From contig NC_059372.1 of the NCBI RefSeq assembly GCF_019703515.2, positions 19,644,931 through 19,708,930 on the forward strand: a stretch of DNA of 64,000 nt, read 5' to 3'. How positions within the stretch are numbered: the first letter of the stretch is position 1; the number at the start of each line of letters is the position of its first letter. The stretch is from Myxocyprinus asiaticus. Lineage: Eukaryota > Chordata > Actinopteri > Cypriniformes > Catostomidae. Shown in pieces: positions 40,818-52,749 of this stretch. The notes under the pieces were generated by a model. That model had not been told where the DNA came from. It did no database searches and worked only from the letters and a program-made list of their open reading frames with translations. The position numbers were made by a program, and so were the translations under genes.

Positions 40818-43574
40818 GTACAACCAAAGACTATTTAGCAGAGACGGGCCACTTCTATTAAAATGAAAGTGAGAAATTGGAGCGCCTAACGGTCAATGGA
40901 GTTGAACGGTCAATGTAGAAAGGAAGTCCCGCCTTACAGATAAAAGAGCCAATCAGCTTTTAAATAAATTTTTTGAGTAATCTGAGGTAAAGAAGTACAA
41001 TTTAAGATTTCAGTGTTGTCAGATTTTACTGCTGATTTGAAATATGTTCTTTGATCGTAATCTTGACCAACTGTTTTGGAGATTTTGGTCTTTCCCCATT
41101 CAAGTAGATAGGAGCTGCACTTTCATGACTGGAAATAGCTTCCCGGAGCATTCCAAAGATGGCTGCCAGTGGACTGACTTGCTAGAGCTCACATTTTCTT
41201 CACAAATTGTATAAATGTAGTTTTATATTTTCCCTTTAAACATTATTTAATTTGGATTAATGATGTGTTTTTCCCAGAGCAGTTGTATATTTTGAATTCA
41301 AGAAAAACATGACAGTTTAACGCTAATGGATGTCAGATAAGACCCATTCATATTGATGGACTTGATAATTGATATTTACTGTTAATGTATGTAAGTGGGC
41401 CTCTGTAGTCAGTGTAGTATCCTACATTTACAAGCACATGACAACATTCCAAGCACACTGGCCCTGTGCATTGTGTTGCTCCAGTTTAGACAGAGGAGGG
41501 ATTTGAATGAAGAGGACTGAAGCTGAAATTAAAACCGAAACCAGAGAAAGTAAGACAACACGAGCAGTCGGTCCAGGCTTGGGTGTCGATATCTGGTATA
41601 GTGTGTGTGTTTAAATAGGAACTGGAGCACTGGGATGGTAGCCAGTGAAACAGTAGATAAGCAGGTGACTCTCCTCAGTATTCACACAGAGGTTTACCAG
41701 GTCCTCTTCTACATGATCTAGCTCTACAGCTCAAAACAATAAGCCTTTAATATCTCTTACAAATAGTACTGTGGAGGTACCATGGTACAATGATGATATC
41801 AGATGGTACCATGGTATTTATTCCATAGTACTGAATGATTAGCAAGGTAGGGTAAAGAATACCATAAAACTGATATTTAAATACAAGTTCATGTCAAAAA
41901 CATGGTACTTACATGGTAAACGACCATAAAAGGTAATAACCAGATGCTTTTTTTGTAATAGCCAGGGTCGGATTGGCCATCCAGAGAGTCTGGACTTTTT
42001 CTGTTGGGCCAGTGTTCTGACAATCTGTGCTACATGCTCAGGATGTGCTACCAGTAGTAAAAACAGTGATATGTAAAGTTAAAACATGGGTAGCACATGT
42101 CGGGAGGCACGGGAGAACCTGTTGGTATGTACTACAACAGCATGAAATGTGTTAAAAACCTAGGCAGCACATCTTGTCAGGCAGATAATAACTATCAGGT
42201 AGTGTGATATGGTGTGAGGCTGTACTAAGCCCTAACCCTACCCCAAACCCTAACCCCAACCCTTAAACTATGTGGATATAGCATTGGTAGCACATCCTGA
42301 TAGGTAGCATGTATTTTCAGGACATCGGCATGCTGGTGGGCCACTAGCAGTCAGATGCACATTGATATATGATATAAAATATAAACAAATCTCCTTTAAA
42401 ATGTTACATTATTGCTGTACAATATATTTAAATTTGAAAGCAAAAAACGACCCCCATAATGCTTCATTCCTGAATGTTTCATGTGCCCATCTTTGTCATT
42501 GGATCAAAGAGGATCAAAGAAAGAGAAAGGGGCCGTTCACACCAAACGCGCCCTTGTGCTTCAAAAAAGCTAGATGCAGCACAACAAATAGAACAGAACA
42601 CAGGTGTCTCAAGACACATTTTTAACTATTTAAGTTGTCTTTAACTTGTCACTGTGTTTTAAAAATGCAGCGCTCCTGCACGAGATTCTGAAGAATAGGT
42701 AAATGCAATACAACGGTCAAATATGTCTGTGTAGCTCTAGCACATGTAGGACATTTTCTAAATCTAAATATTCATTTTAATATCAAATATATATATATAT
42801 ATATATATATAGACAGGGCAAATATACTATTTATCAAATCTACTTTTATTACGTATCGTATTTTAATGGGGTATAATTTATTACAGCTGAAAGTTACGTG
42901 AGCAAACAAGGTTTGAACATCAACTGTAACAAGATCATATTGGAATTCACAGATTTTTAACAGTTCTGTGTACAAATTTGAAGGCTGCTTATTGGATAAA
43001 TACAGGTAAACGTCATATTATGCGACTACGCATTACTTTACAGAGAGCTTACGACCTACTAGTTAAGTCTTGCTTTAAGAACAGGTGGTGCAACCTAATT
43101 AAGTACTGACTTAGTTACAAACTAACTAGTAGTTACTAAGCCCTTAGTGTGAACTTTACATCCCAACTTACGTGAGACCTTACGCACAGCTGGTGCAACC
43201 CTACCCCAGAGCTGAGTTTAGTGCAGTGCGCTGTGCGGCTCAGTGAGACAGTCAAACGTGTGCCATTCATTCCCTTATCTGGACAGTAAAATCCAAAGCA
43301 CAGGAAAAAGATTGGAATTTAAAGTGCACAATATAATCGTGGTTCTCTCAAATAACCGCAGGCCTACTTAAAGGTAAAAATCACAAAAGTTGCTTTCCAC
43401 ACTGTATGACAACTAGACTGAAAAAAGTCTTGGAAATGTATTTTTAAATTTGTTTTTATATTGCATTGTGTAAAAAGTGTAGTGTCTAGTGAGTTAACTT
43501 ACTGGATATTTTTTCAGTCTGATTGTCATTGTGTGGAAAACAAATTTTGTGATTTTGTGATTATGTCCATTTGG
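40818..43574. other. Mostly unassigned sequence
   Basis: Near 42060-42310 the motif GTAGCACAT(C) recurs and a CCCTAACCCTACCCC run occurs at 42230-42262, both probably parts of an old DNA element. (TA)n lies at 42788-42811. At 43080-43200 GGTGGTGCAACC and GCTGGTGCAACCC bracket an inverted-looking 120-bp segment. I could not define complete elements. Confidence 0.35.
42788..42811. repeat. (TA)n microsatellite
   Basis: About 12 TA units. Confidence 0.93.
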
Positions 43575-43775
43575 TTGCTGGTAATGTTGTGGTGCAGTGG
43601 ATAGAGCATTGACTTATGTACTAGAAAGGCATCAGTTTGAATCTATTCTGAAGCGACTTGAAATAATGTGTGTGCTTGCTCATTGTCTCACATGTGCTCT
43701 TTGGGTTGTGCTTATTGTGCTGCAATGGTATCCATGTTGGTGCTTATTGAAGCAAATTTAGAATTTTATCTTTGT
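43575..43775 (+). mobile_element. tRNA-derived SINE-like head, copy 1
   Basis: TGGTGCAGTGG (43590-43600) fits an RNA polymerase III A box and GTTTGAATC (43635-43643) a B box, about 35 bp apart as in tRNA-derived SINEs. The body is AT-rich and ill defined. A related head lies 284 bp downstream. Confidence 0.45.
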
Positions 43776-43865
43776 TGAAAAGTTACATGAAAACGAAGTA
43801 GATTATGACGAGTGCTATGCTTGGCTGTGTTGCTTGGTATGGCCCTTTGGTGACTGACAAAGTTG

Positions 43866-44070
43866 TGCCTCTATGGTGCAGTGGATTGAACTGTTCTTTG
43901 AACTGTGGACTGGAAAGTCCTAGGTTTGAATCCATCCTGGGATGACTTGTCCTGTGGTGTTTGCTTGTTCTGTATATTGGTTGTGTGCAGTGCTTGGCCC
44001 CATAATTGCTGCTTGCAGCTATATGTATGTATTGGATTTAAAATTGCATTGTGCCACAAGGCATCCATAG
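43866..44070 (+). mobile_element. tRNA-derived SINE-like head, copy 2
   Basis: A box TGGTGCAGTGG (43874-43884), B box GGTTTGAATCC (43923-43933), then TGGGATGACTTG as in copy 1 (TGAAGCGACTTG). Same orientation as copy 1. The tRNA fold is not complete, so this is not a tRNA gene. Confidence 0.5.
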
Positions 44071-45386
44071 CAGCAGTTGTGTCATATAATGGGAAATACT
44101 TCAAACCATGCAATGCAGATTTTTCAGTCTTTACTGAAATTAATGAAGTTTTCCCTCTTTACAAAAATGTGTGGGAAAAAATGGTTCCAAATGTGGCCAA
44201 TAATAAACATTTTTGTTTTCTAAATAATTAAGCACATTTCCCTTTTTGCTATGCCTATTTATCATCCAGTTGCAGAAGCTTTACACAGTGCATGTCCTCG
44301 AAAAAATGGTAAGTCTATCCTTCAGCCTCGTTTTCATTCCCCTCACAAATCAAATAGGCTACTGTATGGCGCTAGACTATTCAGTAGAAGAAATGAGTAA
44401 AATTAGCTATCCTTGATAGCAGAGGTGTCAAGGTATGGTTGAACAGTTGAAGCTGCCCCTTCTTTGTCAACCCTAAAAGCAATGATCTTTTATAACATCT
44501 GCACAACCATGGCTTAATAAAACAATACCTGGCCACAATACATGTGATTACCACTAGTCCCACCACCTTCCCCATAATACTGGCCTTTCCCTTGCCTCAA
44601 GTCCAGCTTGTGTGGTGTGGTCACTGTTCAGGGTCAACCTTTTCAAGAAAACAGTGTCATTGATGTTCAGATTAATGCTAGTAAATATCATAAACAGCAG
44701 TACACCATGAGCACTGGTTTTTAGAGAAGTCCAGATGCTTTCTTTCTTTGGTTGCCTGTGAAGGTCATATAATTTTATTTTATTGCTATAAAAGACATTT
44801 AAAAAAATAATAATTTTAATTAAAATATTTAAATTAAAATATTAAAACAATAAATTATATATTAAATTTAAAAACAAATATTTAAACAATTAAAATTAAT
44901 ATACATTTTATGTTGATATCGTGCAAAAGAGAATCATAAGGACCACAAGAATTTTAAGCATTTCTCTTACCTAATGTATGGCTTTTTCCTCATCAAATCT
45001 GTTTATTCATTGTTTGTTTGCCATAATGCAGGCCTGTCAGGAACCTTTGACCTCATAGAAGTTATGACGATGATCCTGTGCAGTTTACACAGTCTACAGC
45101 TTTAAGGTGAGATGAAACACACATCAGGAAAGGGACAAGAGAGGATCCACATTTTTGATAATGATGACAGACAACTGAATATCTGAAGTGACTGCAATCT
45201 GAGTTAAATCCAGGTGTTGTTATATAATAAAAAATTAAAGCACAGTTCAATTTCAGAGGTTCAATCAAGGAACCACATTTTATGTTTTAATCCCCAAATT
45301 TTATCTTTGTACAGTATATAAATGAATTATGGAATGCAAGGTTTGCCTTTCTAGCTCAGTCAAAATGATAAAACAGACAGCATTAA
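44071..45386. other. Unassigned AT-rich sequence
   Basis: Includes a strongly AT-rich stretch (44790-44930) of AATTAAAATATT-type sequence. No element ends recognised. Confidence 0.4.
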
Positions 45387-45401
45387 TACAGCATTGTCAT
45401 A

Positions 45402-45830
45402 GGGGGCCTGGGTAGCTCAGCGAGTATTGACGCTGACTACCACCCCTGGAGTCAAGAGTTTGAATCCAGGGCGTGCCGAGTGACTCCAGCCAGGTCTCCT
45501 AAGCAACCAAATTGACCCGGTTGCTAGGGAGGATAGAGTCACATGGGGTAACCTCCTCATGGTCGCTATAATGTGTGGTTCGCTCTCAGTAGGGCACGTG
45601 GTGAGTTGTGTGTGGATGCTGCAGAGAATAGCGTGAAGCCTCCACATGCGCTACATCTCCGTGGTACTGCGCTCAACAAGCCACGTGATAAGATGCATGG
45701 ATTGACGGTCTCAGACGCGGAGGCAACTGGGATTACACCACCACGAGGACTTAGAGCACATTGGGAATTGGGCATTCCAAACTGGGGAGAAATAAAAAAA
45801 AAGTAATAATAATAATAAATAAATAAAAAA
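45402..45830 (+). mobile_element. tRNA-derived SINE with perfect 15-bp target duplication
   Basis: The head GGGGGCCTGGGTAGCTCAGC holds the A box (TAGCTCAGCGAG) and GAGTTTGAATCC the B box. The body includes TGACTCCAGCCAGGTCTCCT and a tail with AATAATAATAAATAAATAAA. TACAGCATTGTCATA occurs directly before (45387-45401) and after (45831-45845). A stretch present in the copy at 52078 (around GAGACTTGTTCTCTGCC) is missing here. Such a family is widespread in cyprinids as I recall. It is copied by an unidentified LINE in trans. Confidence 0.92.
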
Positions 45831-47859
45831 TACAGCATTGTCATAAAAAATATGCCCAAATGAAGGCCTTTAGTTTTTACAAACAGCAAACATGAGAGAA
45901 CTAAATGGACCTCATTTTCCATTGTGGTATTTGTCATGCTGAAGCTGTTCTTATTGTTTTCCAGTGTTCAACATGAACAGACCTCATTCCTCCTTGTATG
46001 TGTGTTTGAAATCAATGGTTGGAGATGAAGCCAGCCCCGAATAAATAAATATTGAAATTGAAGTGTTCTTTTCATTTCTTCTTTTGACAAACCCTCATTC
46101 TCCTGTGGTCTTGTGTCAACAGCATCATTTCAGAGGCATTCACTATGACAATTTCATTTGCAGCCTATCTTCTCACAAGCCCATAAGTCTTCTGTTGTCT
46201 TAGCAATTCCATCTGACAATTCTCCAAATGGACCAGACCCCATTTAAATGGGAATAATATGGAAAATGACTTCTTTGTTGACTCACTCCCTTGTCATTCT
46301 CCCCATGCATGTTTTTTTCTCAGTGCGGGGCCATTAAGCCATCAAGTACGAGGCTTGTGGGTAATGAAACACTGTCCAGAGCCCATGGATTCCTGTATTC
46401 CGAAGGGAGGACAGACGTAGGGAGGGGCGTGTGATAGGATGATGAGGGGTAGACGTGGGGAAAAGCATACTATCAAAGCTGAAGGAATGCAGAAGCAGAC
46501 TGATGAAGTCTGGAGTCCGGCCTGTCCTTTAAACACCTATTTACAACCAACAGCCCAGAGACAGAGACACTGCCCATACAATGATCTCCACACGGCAGTT
46601 ATGCCACCATTGTTGGAAACTGTCCCATAAGATAGGGAAATCATGAATGAGATCACAATTAATATCTCAGTCATTTATCCTAGACAGCAATGAGATTGAA
46701 AGGTGATTAATTTGAGACTTTAAGGGAACAACATTAGAGAACATGTAAACTTTTGTCTGAAATGCACTCTGATGTAGACATCCATTGACCATTAATTTTA
46801 AATATGCTACACACGTTTCAGTTGTGTTTTCTAGAATCCATTATGCTGTATTCCCTCTTGATTTCAAACTAAAACCACTCTTTCCACTGTATCAAAATGG
46901 AGCTTATGCATTCCTATTGGTCAAAAGCGCCATCAGAGGTTTTCTTCTAAGAAAAACACACCAGTAATCTCTAAATAGTTTCAGAAGACATCACAAAAAT
47001 GTCTGAAACTATGCTCTGGTTTGCCAAGAGACCAGTCTGTCATCAAAAGTAGAGATTTCAATATGGACTCAAACTTTTTTTTTTAATCAAATGTAACAAA
47101 AACCAAATTATCTGAGCTATGCTATTCACATTAATTTTATAGCAATATACAAGGGGTACTCACTTTGGAAAGCCAGGGGAGCGGAAAGCAGGATCTCTTT
47201 AGCCTAAAGGGTTCTTTTTTGAAGCACTCTTTTTTTTATTATTATTATTAAAGCATATTTAAAGCAACTTTTTTTATATTAATGAGGTGACTATGCAATA
47301 TGCTTTTTAAATACATCATGGACGCATGTAATTAACACAAGTAAAATAAAACATTATATAGATATATTGCAAAATTCTTGAAAAAGTGTGGTTCTTTAAA
47401 AAATAAAAACTTAGTATAATGATCATATATAGGCCAATATGTTTTTTGATTGATTATTTTAAAAGATTCACACTTTTAAATATATTGCAGCAGAATGCAC
47501 CACTCTAAAAAATGACAATGTACAACAAAAATGTACATTGTGAGAAATATCAATTTTTTATTTTTTTATTTTTTATTTTTTATTTTTTTGGCATATATAG
47601 AAAGATGATCTGTTCTGTTGTTGTCTAGTTTCCATCCACTTTTCGTGTTGTTTTTTTATCGACAGTGAAAATGCATAAACATTTTTTGCAAAATATGCCG
47701 TCTTCTGCCTGTTTCCATTCAAATGGCCTTTTATTGATAAAAATGGTGTGTGTGATGACATCATGCTTAAAAAAACACTTTGCCGCATACATTTTGGATT
47801 ATCGAAAAAGAAATCTACCCTTAAGCCGTTTCCTTACAGAAATGTGTGTTTATCACTAA

Positions 47860-48228
47860 TTGTGCACCTTTCGCCTCCCAGATGTCCCTAATGTTTTTTT
47901 CCTCCAATGTTTTGGTAAAATGGGGAGAGTACTGAGACAAATCATTGAAATTAGACAGCTTACTGTCATTTTAATTTCACAGATAAAAGCAATCAGAAGA
48001 CGGAATTGCAATCAAAAGGGAGCTGTTGCCCTTCTGATATTGGTCCTGATGTTGCGCCTATCGCAGGTTACCACCGGTTCCGACCCGAATGTGAATCGTC
48101 ATGGCCCTGTTCAAGCTGGCAAAACTGCACCAAGTAGTGGGGAAACTTTCAGTCTTAGTATAAGGACCATCCATCGATGCTGTAAATATAGCAGAAAAGT
48201 ACTTCCTACATTGAATATGTTAGTTTAA
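47860..48228 (+). other. Unrecognised open frame, 122 codons
   Basis: Begins MCTFRLPDVPNVFFLQCFG and contains a basic segment (KAIRRRNCNQKG) followed by a hydrophobic one (AVALLILVLMLRL). Around 48050-48100 the DNA is less AT-rich than its surroundings (CGCAGGTTACCACCGGTTCC). I do not recognise a family. It may be a piece of an old DNA transposon or a chance frame; no promoter or splice context supports a gene. Confidence 0.15.
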
Positions 48229-50154
48229 GCATGAACTAGAAATTATAAAATAAATTCAACATTTGTAGAAATAGATAGCATGTAAAAATGAATGCTCTAG
48301 CTTTTAAGTAAATATTATTTATGATTGTTTGTTATCTTTACAATGTATCATCATGTACCAATCCAAAAGTAGAAGACCTTGTCATATTTATTCGCTATTT
48401 TGAGTAAATTTTACTTAATATTTTGAAGTTGGTATTCCCAGCATGCACAGGGCTTGAATAATTAATGAACTTGCATGGTTTCACTGTTTGCAAGTTTATT
48501 TACACCGTTTTTATTGTTGATTTCGTTGTTACATTTGGTAAGTTCTTGTTTTGTGAAGTCTGAAGTTCATTGTCTACTCAAAATTAACCGTTCATGATTA
48601 AAAAAAACAACCATCTGTTGATTTTTACTGTCATTATTTTTTGAGCACTAAATGTTCAGGTCTGCATGCACAGCTCTTAGATTTGTCTCTGTTGCCAGTA
48701 ATACAAGGTGATGTTGTTTAATAGACTACATAGCATGCAATAAGCTTCCCTGTGTAAGGCTCATGTGATACATGATTAAATGTCATGTGATATATAATTA
48801 AACATGTTTTTATGAGGGAAATTAAAAATGTGAAATGTTCATATAAAATTGTACTAAGTTTATTTAAGTAGCATGTACATCATATTTGTAAGTAAAAGTT
48901 ACTGCATTAACTGAAATGTTAGGTTAAACTGACTCACTATAATCAATATTATGTCATTAAGTTTAGTAGAGTTTACTTAATTTTATACCATTAAAATTTA
49001 CTTAGAAAAAAATGTGCAAAAACTTGTGAAATAAACATTAAGTAAATCTTATTCGTCATTTTTTTCAGTGTATCAATGCCTTATCAATGAAGTCTTTTCA
49101 TTGCTTTTCTTTTATTTTGCCAGTGCTAGTACATATATGCTAAATAAAAAGAAATATTTATCAGTTGTGAAATCACTGTAACACACAGTTTCAAGTGGCT
49201 TATTGCTTTTGTAAAACAGCAAAAGACACCAATAATTATGAGAATAAACCTTTTTCTTTTTTCTTTTTTTTTTTTTTTTTTTTTTTTGCCATGTTTTATA
49301 GTTCATGATGCTAACTATTGGCTGTCAGTGGTTGCCAACCATAGTCATTTTTTACAATAGCTTTGAATGTGGCCCATCCAATCAGAATTAATTCTGAATT
49401 CTCATGTCCATTTTATAATGGCCCTTATACCATGACAAGAATGTTTTATTGTTGTTCTAATATCTAATTAGCTTTACTTTTTCTTTTTACTTGTGTCTGA
49501 GCAACAGTTTTTTTTTCTTTCTTTTTCTTCCTATAATCACCCAAGTACTGTCCTTTTTATTTATTGTTTTTTTTTATGTCACCATGGCACTCTTTTGTAC
49601 CTTTTCTTTCTCTGTTACACACATGCATACACATTCATACATACATGTATGCATCTACAACAGCACAATTGGAATTTGTGTGCTGCCGTCTATTATGATT
49701 ATAAGCTTGCCAAAATTTTTGGGTTTGTTTCACTGCCCCCATAGTGTAAGCAAGAGAAACACTCTATAATTATTGATCTGTGGACATACAACTTTAACTG
49801 GAGCGCCCATTTAATCACAAAAGCTGATTTATTGTTGCCTCTCTGACAATCCCATTAAAATGCTGTCTAGCTAATCAAGTCCATTCACTCTCCTGGAGGA
49901 CTAATCTTTTACAGGGCTGCCAGAACAAATCCCTGTGGTAACAGGATTGCCAAGGAATGAGAAGGCCTATTCGTCTGCTTTGCCACGTAAATAAAAAATA
50001 CATTTTAAAAGAAGTTGTGATTTACCCATCCAGAGATGGTACAGTATGTTATCTTGATGAAATACACAGTCATTGTTCTCTTATAATAATGCAATCTTTA
50101 CCAAAATCAACTTTAGCAGGAACTGGTGCTCTGCTGTTCTTACGTGGGTCATTT

Positions 50155-50240
50155 TAAGGAATAGTTACCTCAAAAATGAAAAACATGAGAGTGAGTAAAA
50201 ATCAAAGACTTTTCATTTTTGGGTAACAGTTCCTTTAAGA
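50155..50240. mobile_element. Minimal palindromic TTAA MITE, about 80 bp
   Basis: TTAAGGAATAGTTACCTCAA on the left mirrors TTTTTGGGTAACAGTTCCTT then TAA on the right. Only the two ends of the AGGGATAGTTCACCC family remain, fused by deletion. Confidence 0.65.
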
Positions 50241-51665
50241 ATTACACACTGCATTTACAGCTTGCATTACTTTTTACTTCTTCATTCAGCCTATTCCGTA
50301 GTACTCTATTCAGTCATGTTATTGTATTATGTATATTAATATGTGGCTTACCACAATGATGAATTGTTGACAGTAAGTCACCTTTGTTGCTGTCATTTAC
50401 CCTTGGAGTATTTGAGATGGTATTGGTTTGAGGGCAGATTTAGTTTGCCACATTTGGCCTCAGTTTGGCCTACATAGTGTTTGCACTCTGATAATACAAT
50501 GCACAGTGTTCTTGTGATGAGTTAGACAAACCCCACTGCACACATATCTGGACCATACACATTCCTCAGTGCGAGACATGCAGTTATCTGAAGTATTTGT
50601 TTGGAGGCACTGCAGGCTCAAATGTGCCGAGGGTTCTGCTTGTGTTGTTTTGTTCCCTATACAGGTTTATAATTGTGCATGTGTGTATTGGTATTTTTAA
50701 GAGACTCCTGTTTATGGTGAAAACAAATTGATGCTCCGGTTTGAGATAAATTCAGATTGATTCCAGTGAGCACACAGAAGGTCCTAAAGCTAGCTATAAT
50801 GAAAGTGTACATTTAAAGCCTTCAGATTTCTCCTGTGTGGGTATAGTTGAGGGGGAGCTCTGGTTTATGAGTTTTTCATTGTGTTTAGGGCTTCATCCAC
50901 TAAATGAATTGAGAACCCAGCTGAGAGTGACAGTGAAACCGTGGCGATGCTTGGATGAGCTTTACAGCTTTATGGCAAAATTTCAGTTTACCTTTGCATT
51001 TAAAGTCTTTCTTCTATATAAACATGGAACTAGGAGCACCGCCAGACATTAAATCTGTCAACTTTACAAATCTATGCTCTGTTAAAATGAACATTAAAAG
51101 GTTTACATTTTAAAATCCTGACTTTACCTCCTCCTGTTGAAAGATCTTTAGCTTGTGAATGTGTCCAGTTTAATTGGGTGAGAAGATGAAATCACTGGAG
51201 TGAGATATAGGTCTTTAAATCCAACTGAATTATGGAGACTATATATCTTATACTGGCTTTTTTCTTATGAAAAAAAGACCCTTTATTCAGAGACTATATC
51301 ATCTTGTGCAGTGTTGGTAACTGCAGTTTGTGTTTCAGCCTCTCTGACCCACAATGCGATCTGATATCTCCATTGTTATGATACTATACAGTCTGTGTGT
51401 CCACTCTATGGAGAGTTATTAAAGTAATGTGTAATATTGCCATTTTCCTATTGCCTCTAGCTGTGTTTATATTGCATTATTTTATCCGAGCGAACCCTTT
51501 TGTGGGAGATAAATGGACTTTATATGTGCTTAGTGATCAAAGTATTATAGGAAGAGGTATTGACTCTCTTCTCTTTGTTGGTAGATAGCAAGGTGATTGT
51601 TTCTATGTTCCTCCTGCCATATATACATATTTCCTTGCTCAGAGGTAAAGAGTGGAAGACAATCT

Positions 51666-51783
51666 TGAAGGGATAATTCACCCGAAATTTCTGTCATCAT
51701 TTACTCACCCTCATGTTGTTCCAAACCTGTATGACTTTCTCTCTTCCGTGAAACACAAAATATGTTAGGCAGAATGTTAACTT
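51666..51783 (+). mobile_element. Palindromic TTAA MITE, truncated left arm
   Basis: GAAGGGATAATTCACCCGAA then TTCTGTCATCATTTACTCAC and ATGTTGTTCCAAACCTGTAT match the shorter subfamily; it breaks off after about 115 bp near the next element. Confidence 0.75.
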
Positions 51784-51800
51784 CAGGCACCAATCATTGG

Positions 51801-52749
51801 CCACTTTTCCAGTATTGGGCCAGTGCGAGCCAGGGCTGTCAACTGGCCAGCCGGGGCTAGTAGCCTCGGACCTTGAGCCGCGAGACCAAAATCGATCTGA
51901 TTTCCCATCATCAGGCCAATAGCCCTGCAGCGTTGCCCTAAAACCCGCCTTTAATACGCCACCCTGGTGCCAACACCACACACCCCGCCTTTTTCATAAG
52001 CAAGAGGGAAGCTCAATCTGAGGTATCATGTTATCTAGTTATCTAGAATATGTACTAGAATCAAGAACCTGTACCGTGGGGCCTGGGTAGCAGCGAGTAC
52101 TGACGCTGACTACCACCCCTGGAGTCATGAGTTCGAATCCAGGGTGTGCTGAGTGACTCCAGCCAGGTCTCCTAAGCAACCAAATTGGCCCAGTTGCTAG
52201 GGATGGTAGAGTCACATGGGGTAACCTCCTCGTGGTCGTGATTAGGCTCGCTCTCAATGGATGCGTTGAAAGTTGTGCATGGATCATGGAGGGTAGCATG
52301 AGCCTCCACATGCTGGGAGTCTCCGCGGTGTCATGCACAATGAGCCATGTGATAAGATGTGTGGATTGACGGTCTCAGGCAACTGAGACTTGTTCTCTGC
52401 CACCCGGATTGAGGTGAGTAACCATGCCACCACGAGGACCTACTAAGTAGTGGGAACTGGGCATTTCAAAGTGGGAGAAAAGGGGATAAAAAGAAATAAA
52501 AAGGACCTGTACCATTGTGTGCCGGAGACACAACCTGGCAAGTCTGGCAAAACTCTGCCTTTGATATTGACCCCGCCTCAATCCCCAGTTGGTCTTGTTT
52601 GGCCCAAGGGTAATCGGCGGACCAAAGGCCATTGGCCATTGGCCCCGATAAAGACCTGAGGAGGCATGATGAAGCCCCGGAAGTGACAGTGGGAATGCAA
52701 CTGGTCCTGGCATGCACGCCCTCATTTGGCATGATAGTGGAAACCCACT
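51801..52749. mobile_element. MITE-like element carrying a SINE
   Basis: TTTTCCAGTATTGGGCCA at the left pairs imperfectly with the right end (minus strand TTTCCACTATCATGCCA). Both halves are GC-rich with TTGGCC/GGCCAA motifs (CAATCATTGGCC, GGCCATTGGCCATTGGCCCC). The SINE at 52078-52504 lies inside. The outer target duplication was not resolved. Confidence 0.55.
52078..52504 (+). mobile_element. tRNA-derived SINE, second copy
   Basis: Same family as 45402-45830. The A box has lost two bases (GGGTAGCAGCGAG); the B box GAGTTCGAATCC is intact. ACCTGTACCGT before and ACCTGTACCAT after (52505-52515) form an 11-bp duplication with one mismatch. It inserted inside the element at 51801-52749. Confidence 0.88.

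Larger units (their letters stand above)
45846..51665. other. Long unassigned region
   Basis: No host gene. Features seen: complex, possibly conserved stretches at 46150-46640 and 49830-49960; an open frame at 47860-48228; a poly(T) run near 49262-49287; a MITE-like right end (TTTTTTTCAGTGTA, about 49058-49072); and a small palindromic repeat at 50155-50240. The rest is AT-rich without recognisable structure. Confidence 0.35.

Noticed and set aside
45415..45475. tRNA gene
   Set aside because: A and B boxes are present but the fold is not a full cloverleaf, and the unit continues into a SINE body with a target duplication.
45573..45937. Open frames on both strands around the SINE
   Set aside because: They cover the SINE body and its A-rich tail; SINEs do not encode proteins.
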